From Inia geoffrensis (Eukaryota > Chordata > Mammalia > Artiodactyla > Iniidae), in NCBI GenBank assembly GCA_036417435.1, contig CM070917.1, positions 61,416,436-61,480,435 of the forward strand: a stretch of 64,000 nucleotides of DNA. Direction: 5' to 3'. A program made the position numbers and the translations under genes. Below the pieces are notes generated by a model. The model did not search any database. It was given only the letters and a program-made list of their open reading frames with translations, and was not told the origin of the DNA. This document shows positions 1-13,500 of the stretch, in pieces; the stretch's first letter is position 1; the number at the start of each line of letters is the position of its first letter.

Positions 1-984
1 GATTAAACTAGGGTTATGGATTTGCGGAAAGAATACCACAGAGGTAAGTGCCCTTATTACATCATATCAGAGGCACATAACAGTTCATGACATACTCCCA
101 GTGATGGCAACCTTGATCACTTAGTGAAGGTGGTGTCTGTCAGGTTTACCCACTACAACTCTTTCCTTTTCCATAATTTATTTGTTTAGAAGCCAGTCAC
201 TAAATCCTCTTGCTGAACTTTTGACTTCCCACTTAATCCTGGGGCTGTGCTTTCTTGGCAGATTATTAAGTAGTGCTTAAAGAATCTTTGAATTGGCCAG
301 GCTGAGAATTATAAACCTAAGAGCCAGACTAACTGTGTTAGGAGATATGACCATGTATTGCTTCTTGGGAAATCATTATCTGTTTTGCCATCTTTGTTTT
401 GCACTACGTTTAAACTTGGAACTTGGCTCCTTTTAGTCTCAGAAAGCTTATGGTTAATGCTAGGACACCTGTTTTTTTCTTGATGAACCGGAATCACTTC
501 TGACAAGCCTGTAAAGATGCTCAGAAGCCCAGGGTCTTAATAGCATGCAGGAAATCAGTAAAAAGAGGAAGAGCCATAGAGAAGTGTTTGCTGAGAATAG
601 GAAAATTGGAGGTGTTGAAGGATGTGGTTAAAGGAGTGAAGACTTACAAGGATGGACTGAGAGGTGATAGATGACTGGTGGAGGGACACAGAGATGTCAG
701 GTAGGAGGTCAAGGAAGGGATGAGGATGGAACGCAGGATGAGAGAGAAGCCAGTAACGTGAATCAACCTTGGGATTGGACTCTGTGCATGATATATTGTA
801 AATACTTGTATTTTGTCTCTGAGATTCACCATCTAGAACATAAGAGTTATACATCTAGCTCTAGATTTCGTTACAGACAGACTTTAAGTGAGCTTAGACT
901 TTAATATATCTAATATATATTTAATATGTAAGCCAAAGAAATTAGTTCAGTTGGTTTATATAACCTTGGCTACTCACTGCTATT

Positions 985-1304
985 TTTTAAATTTATTTTT
1001 GGCTGCGTTGGGTCTTTGTTGCTGCGCGTGGGCTTCCTCTAGTTGCGGCGAGCGGGGTCTACTCTTTGTTGCGGTGCGCGGGCTTCTCATTGCGGTGGCT
1101 TCTCTTGTTGTAGAGCACAGGCTCTAGGCAAGCAGGCTTCAGCAGTTGTGGCATGCAGGCTCAGTAGTTGTGGCTTGCGGGCTCTAGAGCACAGGCTCAG
1201 TAGTTGTGGCGCACAGGCTTAGCTGCTCCCTGACATGTGGGATCTTCCCGGACCAGGGCTCAAACCTGTGTCCCCCGTACAGGCAGGTGGATTCTTAACC
1301 AGTC
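985..1304 (-). mobile_element. CHR SINE, long form, head-truncated
   Basis: Starts with a T-rich tail complement ('aatttatttttggctgcg') and stops before the usual 'ccaccagggaagtccc' head. A perfect 15-bp target duplication CTACTCACTGCTATT is at 970-984 and 1305-1319. Confidence 0.9.
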
Positions 1305-1431
1305 CTACTCACTGCTATTAAGGAGTGAGTGAAGAACAATCAGAGCTCTCAAGACTTTGGGAAGCTTAGCAGGGGGCAAAGTGAGATAGATTGGTGCCTT
1401 GTTAAATTAGCTGCAAATTACAGATCTTTTT

Positions 1432-1755
1432 TAAAATTAAATATTTATTTATTTATTTTTGGCTGCGTTGGGTCTTAGTTGTGGCACGTGGGATCTTTCA
1501 TTGAGGCGTGTGGGCTTCTCTCTAGTTGTGGCGTGCGGGTTTTTCTCTAGTTGTGGTGCACGGGTTCCAGAGCACGTGGGCTACGTAGTTTGCGGCATGT
1601 GGGCTCTAGTCGAGGCGCGTGAGCTCAGTAGTTGTGGCGCATGGGCTTAGTTGCCCCGTGGCATGTGGGATCTTAGTTCCCTGACCAGGGATCGAAGCCC
1701 CGTCCCGGGCATTGTAAGGTGGATTCTTTACCGCTGGACCACCAGGGAAGTCCCT
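1432..1755 (-). mobile_element. CHR SINE, long form
   Basis: Reads 'tatttatttttggctgcgttgg' in part and ends 'ccaccagggaagtccc', the complement of the tRNA-Glu-derived head. No clear target duplication. Confidence 0.88.
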
Positions 1756-2084
1756 CAGAGCATATTTCCTTCCAGAAATATGAGAGATGGAGACTTGAAA
1801 CTCTTGTAATTGATCTTGGCTCTTACAGAGATAGTTTTAGGGTCAGTATATTTCAGGAGGGGCACGGGTGGGCAGCTTGAAGTTTTTCAACTTGAAGACC
1901 AGCTTACAGTTTTTAGTTTCTAAAATATAGACTGAGGAAGACTTCGGTCCACTTGCTCTTCTTAATAACTGGCATACTGAAAACACCTCTGTTAAATAAA
2001 ATGACTGGAAAACTAATACTTGGTGGCATTAGAACATTCATATGCTTCTTTGGAAAAAATATATATGTTGTGTATTTTATTGTT

Positions 2085-2165
2085 TTAATTATTTAAAAAA
2101 TTTTTAACATCTTTATTGGAGTATAATTGCCTTACAATGGTGTGTTCGTTTCTGCTTTATTGTTG
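2085..2165 (-). mobile_element. L1 3' end fragment
   Basis: 'ttggagtataattgccttac' and 'gtttctgctttat' are typical of the complement of L1 3' ends in laurasiatherian genomes. Confidence 0.55.
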
Positions 2166-2187
2166 TGTATTTTAAAATACCTGTTTT

Positions 2188-2398
2188 AGGGCTTCCCTGC
2201 TGGTGCAGTGGTTGAGAGTCCGCCTGCCGATGCAGGGGACGTGGGTTCATGCCCCGGTCCGGGAAGATCCCACATGCCGCGGAGCCGCTGGGCCCGTGAG
2301 CCACGGCCGCTGAGCCTGCGCGTCCGGAGCCTGGGCTCCGCAGCGCGAGAGGCCACAACAGTGAGAGGCCCGCGTACCGCAAAAAAATTTTTTTTAAA
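2188..2398 (+). mobile_element. CHR SINE, short form
   Basis: Head 'gggcttccctgctggtgcag', end 'gcccgcgtaccgcaaaaaa'. Perfect 14-bp target duplication AAAATACCTGTTTT at 2174-2187 and 2399-2412. Confidence 0.93.
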
Positions 2399-3999
2399 AA
2401 AATACCTGTTTTGGCTGATACTGGTGCTTTGGGCATATTCTTTACCTACAGTATTAAGCATCTCAAAATCTCTTACTTAAAACTGGATTCTTATTTGTGA
2501 GCTGGGTTACCAATCTCCGGACCAGATGAAATCTGGAAGTCAGGCATCTAGAATGGGGCGCTGGTCTGAAAGGAGTCGTTTCTCTGACCATTAGTCATTA
2601 TTTACCAACTTGCTGGAGGGAAAAGAGGACAGTGTCTGCTTTACTAAAAGCACTTCTTTCCCTTTTAACTCTACTTAAAATTAGCTGGTGTTAGGCAGAA
2701 CCCTTTGTATCTAAAAGCAGCTCATCTTCAGAAAGATATTTTCACAGTAGAAGCGCAGGATGATTGGACAGTGTTTTATCCCGGTGGGAGGGGCTTTCAA
2801 TCAGGGGAACCGGAAGTCGAGTAGGTTTCACTTGTCATCAAAGCAGCACACATAGCCCTGGAGGTGCATTTGATGTCAGAGTGTACGCAACCTGTTGCCC
2901 GGTCTGAGTACTCCTGAATAATATGAGTCAAGACCCAAACCATAAGTAGAGGGGGAAAATGGGTCTGTGATGGTTTTAACAGAGACTAGGGTGGTTTTGT
3001 GATGGGTGCTTTTCTCTGCAGTGGATCTTTCATGCTCTTGTTATCAAAGAGAACTGGTTAACTGGGCATACTCGTAGTAGGGTTTAAATATTTTGGAAAG
3101 ATCAACCTTAGAGGTGACGTCATATAGCCAGGACATTGGTCCCATGTGCACCCTGCCAGGGGACCCAGCGGAGGAGTTAACAGACTATAAATAGACTGCC
3201 ATCTTGAGTGGATTCCTTTGGTAACCAAACCTGAACACATAGCATCTTTGAATTAAGGTCATCATGTGACACCCTCATGGTGTCTCCCTCACATCTTTGA
3301 TTTGAGTGAAAAAAAATGTCTTTTCACATCTTGTCAGCTTTGTGGTCACCAGTCTTTCTACATGGGTGATTGATTCCCCACGAGGATTGGATGGGAAATT
3401 AGTGAAAAGGGGTTTTACTGCTGTAAATATAGCTCATTGATGTTTTGGTGGACAGCAGGCACAATACAGTCTGTCCCAGGGCTACAGCTGGTTAAATAGG
3501 CAAATTTGTATTCATTTCACATCATTCAACCAGAGTAAACTGTTCTCCCTGATGTGGATCTAAGAAAATGTTATAAAGTATCACACGTCTAAATATATCC
3601 ACTGGTAAGTCTTGGACACACTACATAGCTGAGAAGAGGGGAAGTAGAGAAAGCTGAGAAAATAACCAGGCATCAAATAAGAAGGAACTGAATTTTAAAT
3701 ATAAAAACCCTAAAATCTATAAAAGCAAGAGCTTATGTAAATGAGTGCTGTAAATGAGCTATTCATATGATCCCAGATGTTGATTTCCATATTAACTATT
3801 TCTTTCTCTGACACAAATATTACATGTCTATGTGTAAAATGAGTACTTTTCTCTTTTAGTCATAAATTGCCTAAAAATAATTTCCTTTCTCTTCAGAGGC
3901 AGATTTTTGGCATTTGGGGCTTTTTTCTTCTTAAGTAAAAACCGCATTAGGTCATATTCATTTGTTTTTCTTTTGCATCACCCCCCCCCCTCCTTTTTC

Positions 4000-4110
4000 C
4001 TATTAAGTTTCCTTTCAGGGAATGTTTATTGCATCATTGTTTGTAATATTGAAAACTGGAAGCAGAGCAAGTGTTCACTGGTAAAAGATTAGTGAATACA
4101 TGGTGGTCTG
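4000..4110 (+). repeat. Old L1/HAL1-type fragment
   Basis: 'ttgcatcattgtttgtaata' and 'gaaaactggaagcagagcaa' resemble the 3' part of old L1/HAL1 copies. Recognised from memory only. Confidence 0.4.
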
Positions 4111-4645
4111 AGGTAGACGTCTCTAAAAAGGAACCAGGGATCCTTGGAGACATGATCAGTTCCAGGGAGGGGACAGAAGAACACAACATGAACTTGGAAT
4201 ATCTTGTGGTGCCAGAAAGTAAGGAAGTGCTCAAAAAGTGATGGGACAAGTCAAAAGGACACAGGAGCCAACTGAGGGAGTTCCCAGTAGCCATATCCAG
4301 GATGCTATGTGTGTATATGATCAGGCCTGAATTTAATAGCAAATGTTAGCAAATTATGTACCTTAAAAAAAACCTTTTTATTGAAATTAATTATTTATTT
4401 TTATGAATGGATTATAGGCCCTTTTACAGACTACTGGGAATTACCCAATAATTTACAATTGAAGTAAGATCCTTTTATCTCGTATGCACTGGGACCATAT
4501 TTGCTACAGCAAAAATGTGAGTGCAGACATAGGGAGTAGTTTAACAAAATACTTGAAATTAGAATGGTTAGAAAACCTAGGATACATGGTTGATATATAC
4601 ATACATATATATATATGTGTATATGAATATATGTATGTGTACCCC

Positions 4646-4756
<111 letters not shown>

Positions 4757-5805
4757 ACCCATATCCATACCCGGTCTATCTAAACCGGCAGTTCCACATT
4801 TGGCCGCCAAGTGGCACTTTGCTGGTTTAAGGAAAACTAACAAGGAAACTGACGAGCACCAGGATAAAAGGTCAAAGAGGCGCTTGCCCTGTATTCGTAT
4901 GAGCCTTGATCGCCAACCCCCTGGGGCCCATTGAAAGAGTTCCTCTGGCTGAGTGGGTACTATACCCCCTTCCTGGGCTTGAGGTGCTTGGGATTTAAAT
5001 TATTCTGAGATTTTGGCTTATTTCAGCGCGGATACAAGCAGGCCGGTCCTGGGCGGGAGTGGGGCGGCGGGGGCGGTTCGCTGCTGGTACCTGAGTGCAG
5101 GGCGCCAGATGCAAGCTCTGTTGTGGGCCCCTTACAGGTGGAACTAAGAGAGGCGTGCCTGGTCCATCACCGAATCCAGGCTAGCATAGCGCTCAGGGCA
5201 TAGTGAACGTGTTGAATGAATTGGTAGATGTCTTTGTTCTTTGAAAATAATTTAGAGGAGAAAACACCGTGCTTTAGGAATATCTATCAGTAACACATAC
5301 TGGAGCATCTTGGGCAGAAGGTAAACGGTGATGAACATCTCCCCTGCTTCTGCTGGCAGTGTTGTCTGATGTCACACCCTGAATATACCTTTGTATCTTC
5401 TACAGGTGCTGTTAGCTCTTACAGACAAAAGGAATTTGTCATACAGTGCTCCAAGAAAGCTTTCCTCTGAGAAGACCTTGGATACTCCTGTTAAAATTTA
5501 AAAGGAGTGTGGCATTAGATATGCTTTTGTATGTACTGCTGCCTAAGCACAAGGGTGTAATCCAGAGAGTTTCGAGCAGCCTCTAGAAGCTGAACAGGAT
5601 TTGGTACCTTTTGCGGTGATCGTTTAACGTTCAGACTCCCTCTACACTCTACTGAGGTACCTGGAACACTCCTGGGATCAGAACAGCATGTAGCCTTGCC
5701 CTGCTGTAGCCAAGGCAGCTGCAGGACAAACAGTGGCTTTTGGATTCAAATCCTGGTTCTCCTACTCATTAGCCCTGAGACCTCGAATAATTACGTGAAT
5801 CTTTT

Positions 5806-6008
5806 TTTTTCTGTTTGCGGTACGCGGGCCTCTCACTGCTGCGGCCTCTCCCGTTGCGGAGCACAGGCTCCGGACGCGCAGGCTCAGCGACCATGGCTCA
5901 CGGGCCCAGCCGCTCCGCGGCACGTGGGATCCTCCCGGACCTGGGCACGAACCCGCATCGCCTGCATCGGCAGGCGGACTCTCAACCACTGCGCCACCAG
6001 GGAAGTCC
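5806..6008 (-). mobile_element. CHR SINE, short form
   Basis: Complement of the short form, from 'tgcggtacgcgggcctctca' to 'ccaccagggaagtc'. Perfect 14-bp target duplication TACGTGAATCTTTT at 5792-5805 and 6009-6022. Confidence 0.93.
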
Positions 6009-6022
6009 TACGTGAATCTTTT

Positions 6023-6180
6023 GAGTCTCAGTTTCTTTATCTGCAAAATGGGGGTGTTAATACTGATATTCTTCATTTATCCAGTCAGCGAACATATTTC
6101 TTGAGATCCTCCTTCATTTCAGACTCTCCTCCAAGAGCTTACGGTCTGGTGGGCATGGCCGACATGTCTCTTAGTGTTTA
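6023..6180 (+). repeat. MIR-like relic
   Basis: 'gtctcagtttctttatctgc' and 'aaaatgggggtgttaatac' match the well-known MIR segment; the preceding half lies before the SINE at 5806-6008. Confidence 0.5.
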
Positions 6181-7499
6181 GAATATTAAGTAAGAATGTA
6201 TCTAAACCAGAACTCCATGGTAGTGATGATAGCACAGGACATGTGAATGCATCTGCTGCCACTGGACTGCGTGCTTAAAAATGGTTAAGGTGATACATTT
6301 CATGTTATGTATATTTTATAAATGAAATAAAGTAAAATGAAAAAAAAATCTAAAGAACCCAGCATGATGCCCGGCCCATAGTAAGTACTCAGTAAACGTT
6401 TCCCTATGTTCTCCTTTTTCATGGATGGGCATTGGCAAGCTGTCATTGCAACAGTTACCCAAATTTTACCCCATTAAGAGGGCTTTCTTCTGGCAGCATT
6501 TCTGCTTAGATGAATAGAGTGGAGGGACCTGAGCCTTAATTCTCTGTCAACACATTACTGACCCGGCAGGTTTGGGCTACAAGTCCCTGAGCAGACCTGA
6601 TTTCATTCTTTGCACATTAGTCTTTATAAGCCTGTCTTCATTATGAAAAGTGAAAGAGAATTCTGGAAGCTGTTTCTAAGGTCCTTCATAAGGTGGTGAG
6701 AGTTTATTTACTCCAGGATGTTGTCTGAGAAACGGGAAGACGTCTCCTAAGCCCATACTGAGCTTGAGGCAAGAAGTGAGGATACGGCTTGCAGAAGGCC
6801 TGTGGGTCCTCCTCCATCTGTGCGCCTGGCGGCATGTTGTGTGCAAGACAGAAAAGGCCACTTCTTCCCGTTTACTGGCCTAGTTGTGCCAGAGCGCTTG
6901 CATCTGAGAAAAATAAATTCTGTCTGACCTTTCTTGTCATCACTCACTCCCTAATGAGGTACAACTGGGGTGGAGAAAATTACGGTTCCAAGGTCATAAG
7001 AAAGCAAGTGGAAACTGTGGATGTGAACTGAGAAACGGTTATTGATGCTGTTCTGAGCACAGTGGAATGACCGGTGAGCGGCTCCTTCAAGGCGGTGCTT
7101 GGACCCGGGTCCGTCCTGACCTTCATCTCCTTCGGTCCCAAGAAGATGTTACTTTGCTTTCATGTCACACGTATCTGTTAGCATAGGAGTGAAATCTCTG
7201 GTCTTGGAGTGAACTAAGATACTCTTTTTTGCTCTAAATAAAATACAGTAATGGTGCGTGTGTTAAAGAGGTACTGCAGGCAAACAAAAAAGTTCATCAG
7301 CGCCTTGCTAAGAAAAAGGAATGAACAAAGACATAGGTTAGTGTTTTCAGATCTTTTAATAACTGGTACTTCAATCCCTTCGTCATCTCTAGGTTAAGCA
7401 GCTGTATCCAGGAGCATCTTAGAGAAAGATGGAGGTAGAATGTGTTCAAACCTCAACTCTTCTCCCTAAAACTTGTGGGACTGTGGAAGGTGTTACTGA

Positions 7500-7650
7500 A
7501 CCTGTTGCTATGTCAACGTCCTTATCTGCAAAAAAAAGGAACAACCATCTCTCCCTCACAGGATTGTTCCAAGGATAACTAAGATAATGTATGTAAAGAG
7601 CTTAGTATAGTGCCTGGCACCTAGTAAGTGCTCAATAAATGCTCGTTTTA
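7500..7650 (+). repeat. MIR-like relic
   Basis: 'cttatctgc', 'aggattgttccaaggataac' and 'gtgcctggcacctagtaagt' followed by 'gctcaataaatg' follow the MIR order. Confidence 0.6.
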
Positions 7651-7739
7651 AAAGCGAAGATCACGAAGAAGCTTAGAGTCACGGTGGGCTAATGGCCTAG
7701 AGAGGTAGGGGAGGCGACTCTAAGAGCAGAGTATTTTCT

Positions 7740-8070
7740 TTAGTTTGCCTCTGTTCCTGCTGTCTCCTCTGTCTTCCCTGTCATCTCTGAATTTACAAAT
7801 TACGTTTATCCTTCAAGATCCCAGATCAAATACCACCTCCTCCATGAAGCCTTCTGGATTACCTCGGCCAGAAGCGATCACTTCCTGTATCGTTGCCCTT
7901 TCTGTGGCATTTCTGTTTAGTGTTACAGTTATTTGTGTAACTGTATCACCTTCCTTATAACGCTGCTTCCTGAAAGAGCAGGACCTTATCTTTTCCACTT
8001 TAAGTCTCTCTTTACACCCAGCACTGAGTGTTGCCGGTAGACTCTGGTTGGGTACGTGAATGGCCACTAA
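7740..8070 (+). repeat. L2 LINE 3' end relic
   Basis: 'caagatcccagatcaaatac', 'cctcctccatgaagccttct' and the later 'agagcaggaccttatct' follow the L2 3' end. The 71-codon frame here is a repeat artefact. Confidence 0.6.
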
Positions 8071-8689
8071 GGCCGAAGCTTTGGTAGGTAAGAGCCTACA
8101 AACAGGATTAGTTTCTCCTAAACAGATTTTCAATGGTTTTCATTTGGCGGGGCAGAGGGTAAAGGGCTAAAAATGTTAAGTGTGGATTTATTATACTATA
8201 AGGATAGTTTATGTATATAAACAGTTGATCCCACAATGCCTTTCCCTGAGCAGCGAATAACTTGTGTTCCATTGCCAGTTATCATCAAATGTAATATTCT
8301 AAACGGAACGTGAAGAACACTAACTCCCCCCCCCCCCCGCCCCCGCCGCGCCTTCCTTTTGTTTTTCTTCTTTTTTGCGGGGGTAGGGAGGATATAGAGG
8401 GGAAAGGGCAAAGAGTGAAGGGAAAACCTCTGTTTTTTTTTGAACTCAGGTAGGAGTTAAGGATAACTCCCAAGTACCCGTGCAAATGAATATGATTAAC
8501 TTCGCTACTCCAGAAAAAAATTTTAATCCCAAAGTCATTTATTTTGGCTTTAGAATAGACAAGCATTTGTGTTGGGTTTTCCTGCCTAATTACTTTTTGC
8601 TTAAGCTTATTTAAAAATTGTTTTAAATTCTTTTAGTGTGACAGCCCAGCAAAGGGGGTGGGGGGGGTGTGGAGAAATGGGCCACAAAT

Positions 8690-9300
8690 GGGATCTGAAC
8701 TATAGGATTTCAGCTTTCCTGTATAAAAGCCTCCTGATACGCTGCAAGCAGGAGAGCAGAGTTGCAATCAGCTTTCCAGAGAACAATTTGGCAAAATAGT
8801 TTTAAAAGTCTTAAAAATATGCTTACTCTTTGATCCAGTAATTCCACTTCTAGGAATGTCTTAAGGAAATAATCAAAGAGGCACGCAGAAATGTAGGGAC
8901 AAAGCATTCACCACGACATTTATATCAGGAAAAAAAAAAAAGTAAAACCAACTGAAAACACTGAATAATGTGGAATTGATTGAAGTAGGCCCCTGTCTCT
9001 AATGTGTGTAGTTACATTGTCAAACTATAGGCTTTAAAACATTTGCCACATCTTTCTAAGTGAAAGAGAGACAATAAAATACTAGGTACAGTTTGAAACA
9101 GTGCAGAGAAATAGAGGGAGGGAGGGAGGGAGGAGGTGGGTGGGTGGATGGATGCCTATCCAAAAAGACACATTCTGCAAATGTTAACTTTGGTATCACT
9201 GAGTGGTGAAATTATGGCTCATTTTGTACTTTTTTGTGTTTTTCAAGTTTTCTGCTTAAACGTGTATTGCTTTGTAATCAGAAAAACCAACTATCATATA
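8690..9300 (+). repeat. Old L1/HAL1-type relic
   Basis: 'ctctttgatccagtaattcc' and 'acttctaggaatgtcttaag' are typical of old L1-family 3' ends. A GGGA/GGTG simple repeat (9114-9152) lies inside. Confidence 0.55.
9114..9152. repeat. (GGGA)n/(GGTG)n simple repeat
   Basis: Tandem gggagggagggagg followed by gtgggtgggtggatgg. Confidence 0.9.
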
Positions 9301-9325
9301 TTTTAAAACAATATATGTTTAAGGT

Positions 9326-9451
9326 GAGAATTCCCTGGTGGTCCAGTGGTTAGGACTTCACACTTCCACTGCAGAGGGCCCGAGTTCGATCCTTGGTCGG
9401 GGAACTAAGATCCCGCGAGATGTGCTTCATGGCCAAAAAAAAATTAAACAG
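9326..9451 (+). mobile_element. CHR-type SINE ('gtggtccagtgg' subtype)
   Basis: Head 'gagaattccctggtggtcca', internal 'gttcgatccttggtcgggga', tail 'ggccaaaaaaaa'. Target duplication of 16 bp with one change at 9310-9325 and 9452-9467. Confidence 0.9.
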
Positions 9452-10482
9452 AATATACGTTTAAGGTATCAGTGAAAAAATAAAAATGTTGCTACACAAT
9501 ACCCGCAAAGCAATAATCTGAATGCACAGCTGATAGTTTGGATTAAATGTATTTTCTTAAGGGTCACATTCATGCACATGAAGTATCAGGGATCACGCTG
9601 AATACACAAAATCAGACGTACCATAGATTCAATTATGTTTCCCAAGTAAAACAGCAAAAATCTGTGAAGATACAGAGTTTCATGTGGACATTCTGTTTTC
9701 TGAGACCAGCATGAGGGGGTAGACTCTTCAGAGCTAAGAGGACCACGGTTTTGCAAAACTCCAAACACTAGTAGGTCTTCTGGGAATCATATGTAAAAAA
9801 TGTTTACTGCCCAAATGACATTATAAGAATAGCGGGAACATTTTAAATCACCCTTAATCTTCTCAAAGCAGTTCCCAGTGAAATGTTTTACTGTGTCCCC
9901 TTTCTTATCTCCTCATTGTCATCAGCTCACAACTCCAAACCCACATGTTTAAACAGGGAAAGAGAGTGAAAGCGTGAGGTAAATGATGGGCAACCACAAA
10001 CCTTTGATGACCCCAAAAGAGCTCTTTGGCTCACGTTTTTTTTAAAAGCTCTGCTTTATATGATCAGCTGCGGAGGAAATTTGTTCTTCACTGTTTGCAG
10101 GCCTCCACTCTGTACACATGATGGGGTTCTCTTGTGTTTGCAGTTCCTAAATTCCTCAGACACCATGTGGCTTCACTGAAGCAAAATCCTTGCAGGTCCG
10201 GCTCCCCGCTGTGTAAGGTCAGGTGGAAAAGCCTTTTGTGATTAACTCGGCCACCGTGTGTCCCTTGGTATTTGGAACTTCAGTGGGAGTTTTTATTAGG
10301 CGTCTGCATTTTGAATGCTGACTCACATAAGCTTCATCTAATGGGAAAAGCAGATAAATGTAGCGCTTTGGACACCAAGTCGGATCCCAGCTCTCCCAGT
10401 AGCTGTGGCCTCGAGCACGTCCACTTACTATGGTTATCCGTCTTTCTAAACACAGTCTTGTCCCACTTTGTTTCCGACACAG

Positions 10483-10571
10483 TTTCCTTACGCTGCCCCT
10501 CCTCCCCAAGAACCAGTGAAGACTCTGAGAAGCCTGATCAACATCCGAAAGGATACACTAAGACTCGTCAA
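10483..10571 (+). CDS. RNF157: RNF157 exon 3 (first exon in window)
   Basis: Begins in phase 0 with FPYAAPPPQEPVK after the acceptor 'ccgacacag' and ends two bases into a Lys codon before the donor 'gtaagt'. It encodes window residues 1-29 plus part of 30. A longer open frame of 177 codons across this point is in another frame and is not the gene. Confidence 0.95.
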
Positions 10572-13500
10572 GTAAGTTCAAGTTCCCAGCCGGCGGGGGC
10601 CAGGTTCCAGGGGCCCTTCCTCGTGAAGGGGCAGCCGACTCCCCAGGGGACCCACAGAGCAGTTTCTGCCAGACCCAGAGCCCAGCCTCTAGGCCTCCGG
10701 GCCGTGGGCTGCTTGCATGAGGTGTCTCCGCACCTAGATTGTTCAGTACTTTCTCTGATAGTCAGTGTTTGGGAAGAACTTTCACTCTCCTGGAAGCTGT
10801 CATGATTACCCCGATTTGGTGAACCTTCCAGGAAAAGAACAGTTAGAGGAGAAAGTGAATTCTGCAGATACCTCGACAAGCCTGTGTGAAGATGGGATGT
10901 TTGAACTTGGTGCAGGAAATCCTTATTTTATTGCCTATATTTCCTTTTTAATTTATTCTTAATCTCATGTGTCCTTCCTCTGGTGCACTGGGTTTATTGT
11001 TTAATCACCACTGTCAGTACTAATTATCATCAGCATCTGTCTTCTTTGTGCTGTTCCTGAGATAGCACAATTTTTTTTTCTTCTTTTTCTTTTTTTTTTT
11101 TTTTTGGCTGCATCGCAAGGCTTTTGGGATCTTAGTTCCCTGACTGGGGATTGAACCCCAGGCCCCCTGCAATGGAAGCACGGAGTTCTAACCCTGGACC
11201 ACCAGGGAGGTCCCAGAGGTAATGTGATTTTTAAACAGATGCTGCTCTCCAGATAGCAAGTCTGTCTACTAAGACTCCCTGGGGAGACAGATTTGGTTAG
11301 GGCAAACAGGAGGTCCCACATTCTTCTCAGTTGACAAAGGAAGATGACTCGGAGAACATTTTATGCTTGTACAGATCAGGGAGTTTATTTCTCTCTGATC
11401 ATCTTTTTAAAATATAACCACTGCAGGGACTTCCCTGGCGGTCCAGTGGTTAAGACTTCACCTTCCAATGCAGGGGGTGTGGGTTCGACCCCTGCTCAGG
11501 GAGCTAAGATCCCACATGCCTCGAGGCCAAAAAACCAAAACATAAAACAGAAGCAATACGGTAACAAATTCAATAAAGACTTTAAAAATGGTACACATCA
11601 AAAAAAAATCTTAAAAAATAAATTTTTAGGAATAAAATATAACCACTTCATTGAGATATAGTTCATATACCATACAGTTCATTCATTTAAAGTGTACAAT
11701 TCAGTGATTTTTTTTTTTAAGTATTTATTTTTTTATTTGGTTGCACCGGGTCTTAGTTGCGGCAGGCAGGCTCCTTAGTTGTGGCATGCAAACTCTTAAT
11801 TGCGGCATGTGAACTCTTAGTTGCGGCATGCATGTGGAATCTAGTTCCCTGAGCGGGGATCAAACCTGGGTCCCCTGCATTGGGATCGCAGAGTCTTATA
11901 CGCTGCGCCGCCAGGGAAGTCCCCCGATTCAGTGATTTTTAGTTATTCACAGAGTTGTGCCACCATCACTACTATCTAATTTTAGAACATTTTCATCACC
12001 CCGAAAAGAAACCTGATACTCATTATTACCCAATACTCATTATTAATCATCCCCCATTTCCCCCCGAAACCCCTCTTCCCGGCCTAAGCAGCCACTAATC
12101 TGTTTTCTGTCTCAGTTTTTTTTTTTTTTTTTTTTTTTTTTGCGGTACACAGGCCTCTCACTGCTGTGGCCTCTCACGTTGCGGAGCACAAGCTCCGGAT
12201 GCGCAGGCTCAGCGGCCGTGGCTCACGGGCCCAGCCGCCCCGCGGCATGTGGGATCTTCCCGGACCGGGGCACAAACCCGTGCCCCCTGCATCGGCAGGC
12301 GGAGTCTCAACCACTGTGCCACCAGGGAAGCCCTGTCTCAGTTTTTTTAATATTTTATTTGTCCCTGAGGTTTTCAACTGCCTCCCCAGCCGCTCACACC
12401 CCCGGGGTCAATCCTGGGGACAGCGCAGCCAAGGGGAAACTCTTTTGCTGCACTGGCGCAGTAGGATAGATGGAGGCTACTGAGGCCTCGGGAGCCTGCC
12501 AGCTGTCAGCTCCTCCGGCTACTTGTTTCTCTCATCACATATGGTCTGCTCGCATATTTGATGGAGATGGATTCAGGGGTCTGAGCCCCCTTGAGGTCCT
12601 GGTCTCGGACGTGGCAGCCTGGCTGCAGCTCTAGAATAAGATGAGGCAACTGCTCTGAGCTTCTGGTTCTCACCTGTAAAATAGTGAACCAACCTTACCT
12701 TTCATGGCTGTTGTCAAAATTAAAGGGGATAATGAAAGGGAAAGCACCTGGTGATCAATAAATGTTAAGATGAAGGGTGAGTTTTGATTTTGTTTTTTCT
12801 GAGATGGGACTAAAGTAAATTCTGATTCTCAGATTTCCAGGTAAAGATGGAGGATTGAACATGTACCTTTGCTTCCTCTCCAAACCCCACTAAACAATAA
12901 TGAGTATTTTTAAATAGCACAAATCCACAAAAATTGGGAGAGTGGGAAAGGAGCAACGGCAACAAAATTTTAGAGGCTGGGGCTTCCCTGGTGGCGCAAT
13001 GGTTAAGAACCTGCCTGCCAATGCAGGAGACACAGATTCGAGCCCTGGTCCGGGAGGATCCCACATGCCGCGGAACAGCTAAGCCCGTGTGCCACAACTA
13101 CTGAGCCTGCGCTCTAGAGCCCTCGAGCCACAGCTACTGAAGTCCGCGCGCCTAGAGCCCATGCTCCGCGACAAGAGAAGCCACCGCAATGAGAAGCCCA
13201 CGCACCGCGACAAAGAGTAGCCCCCGCTCGCCACAACTAGAGAGGCCACACGCAGCAACGAAGACCCAGCACAGCCAAAAATTAATTAATTAATAAATTT
13301 AAAAAAATTTTAGAGGCTGGAAACAGGTGGTGAATGTTAAATCACTTACTAAACCTGAGAAATCAGGATCCTGAGCAAACAGAAGGAAAAGTTGAGAATC
13401 ACCAGTTTGTACTGTGGTTTCCCCCAGCAGGCTCAGGAATTGGCAGTTCCAGGTACCTCTGGACATCTTGGGGGTGTGGGGGCTAAAAGTAGGGGGGTTA

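Noticed and set aside
10272..10805. 177-codon + strand frame at RNF157 exon 3
   Set aside because: It reads the exon in another frame and ignores its splice sites; the real frame gives FPYAAPPPQEPVK with matching phases.
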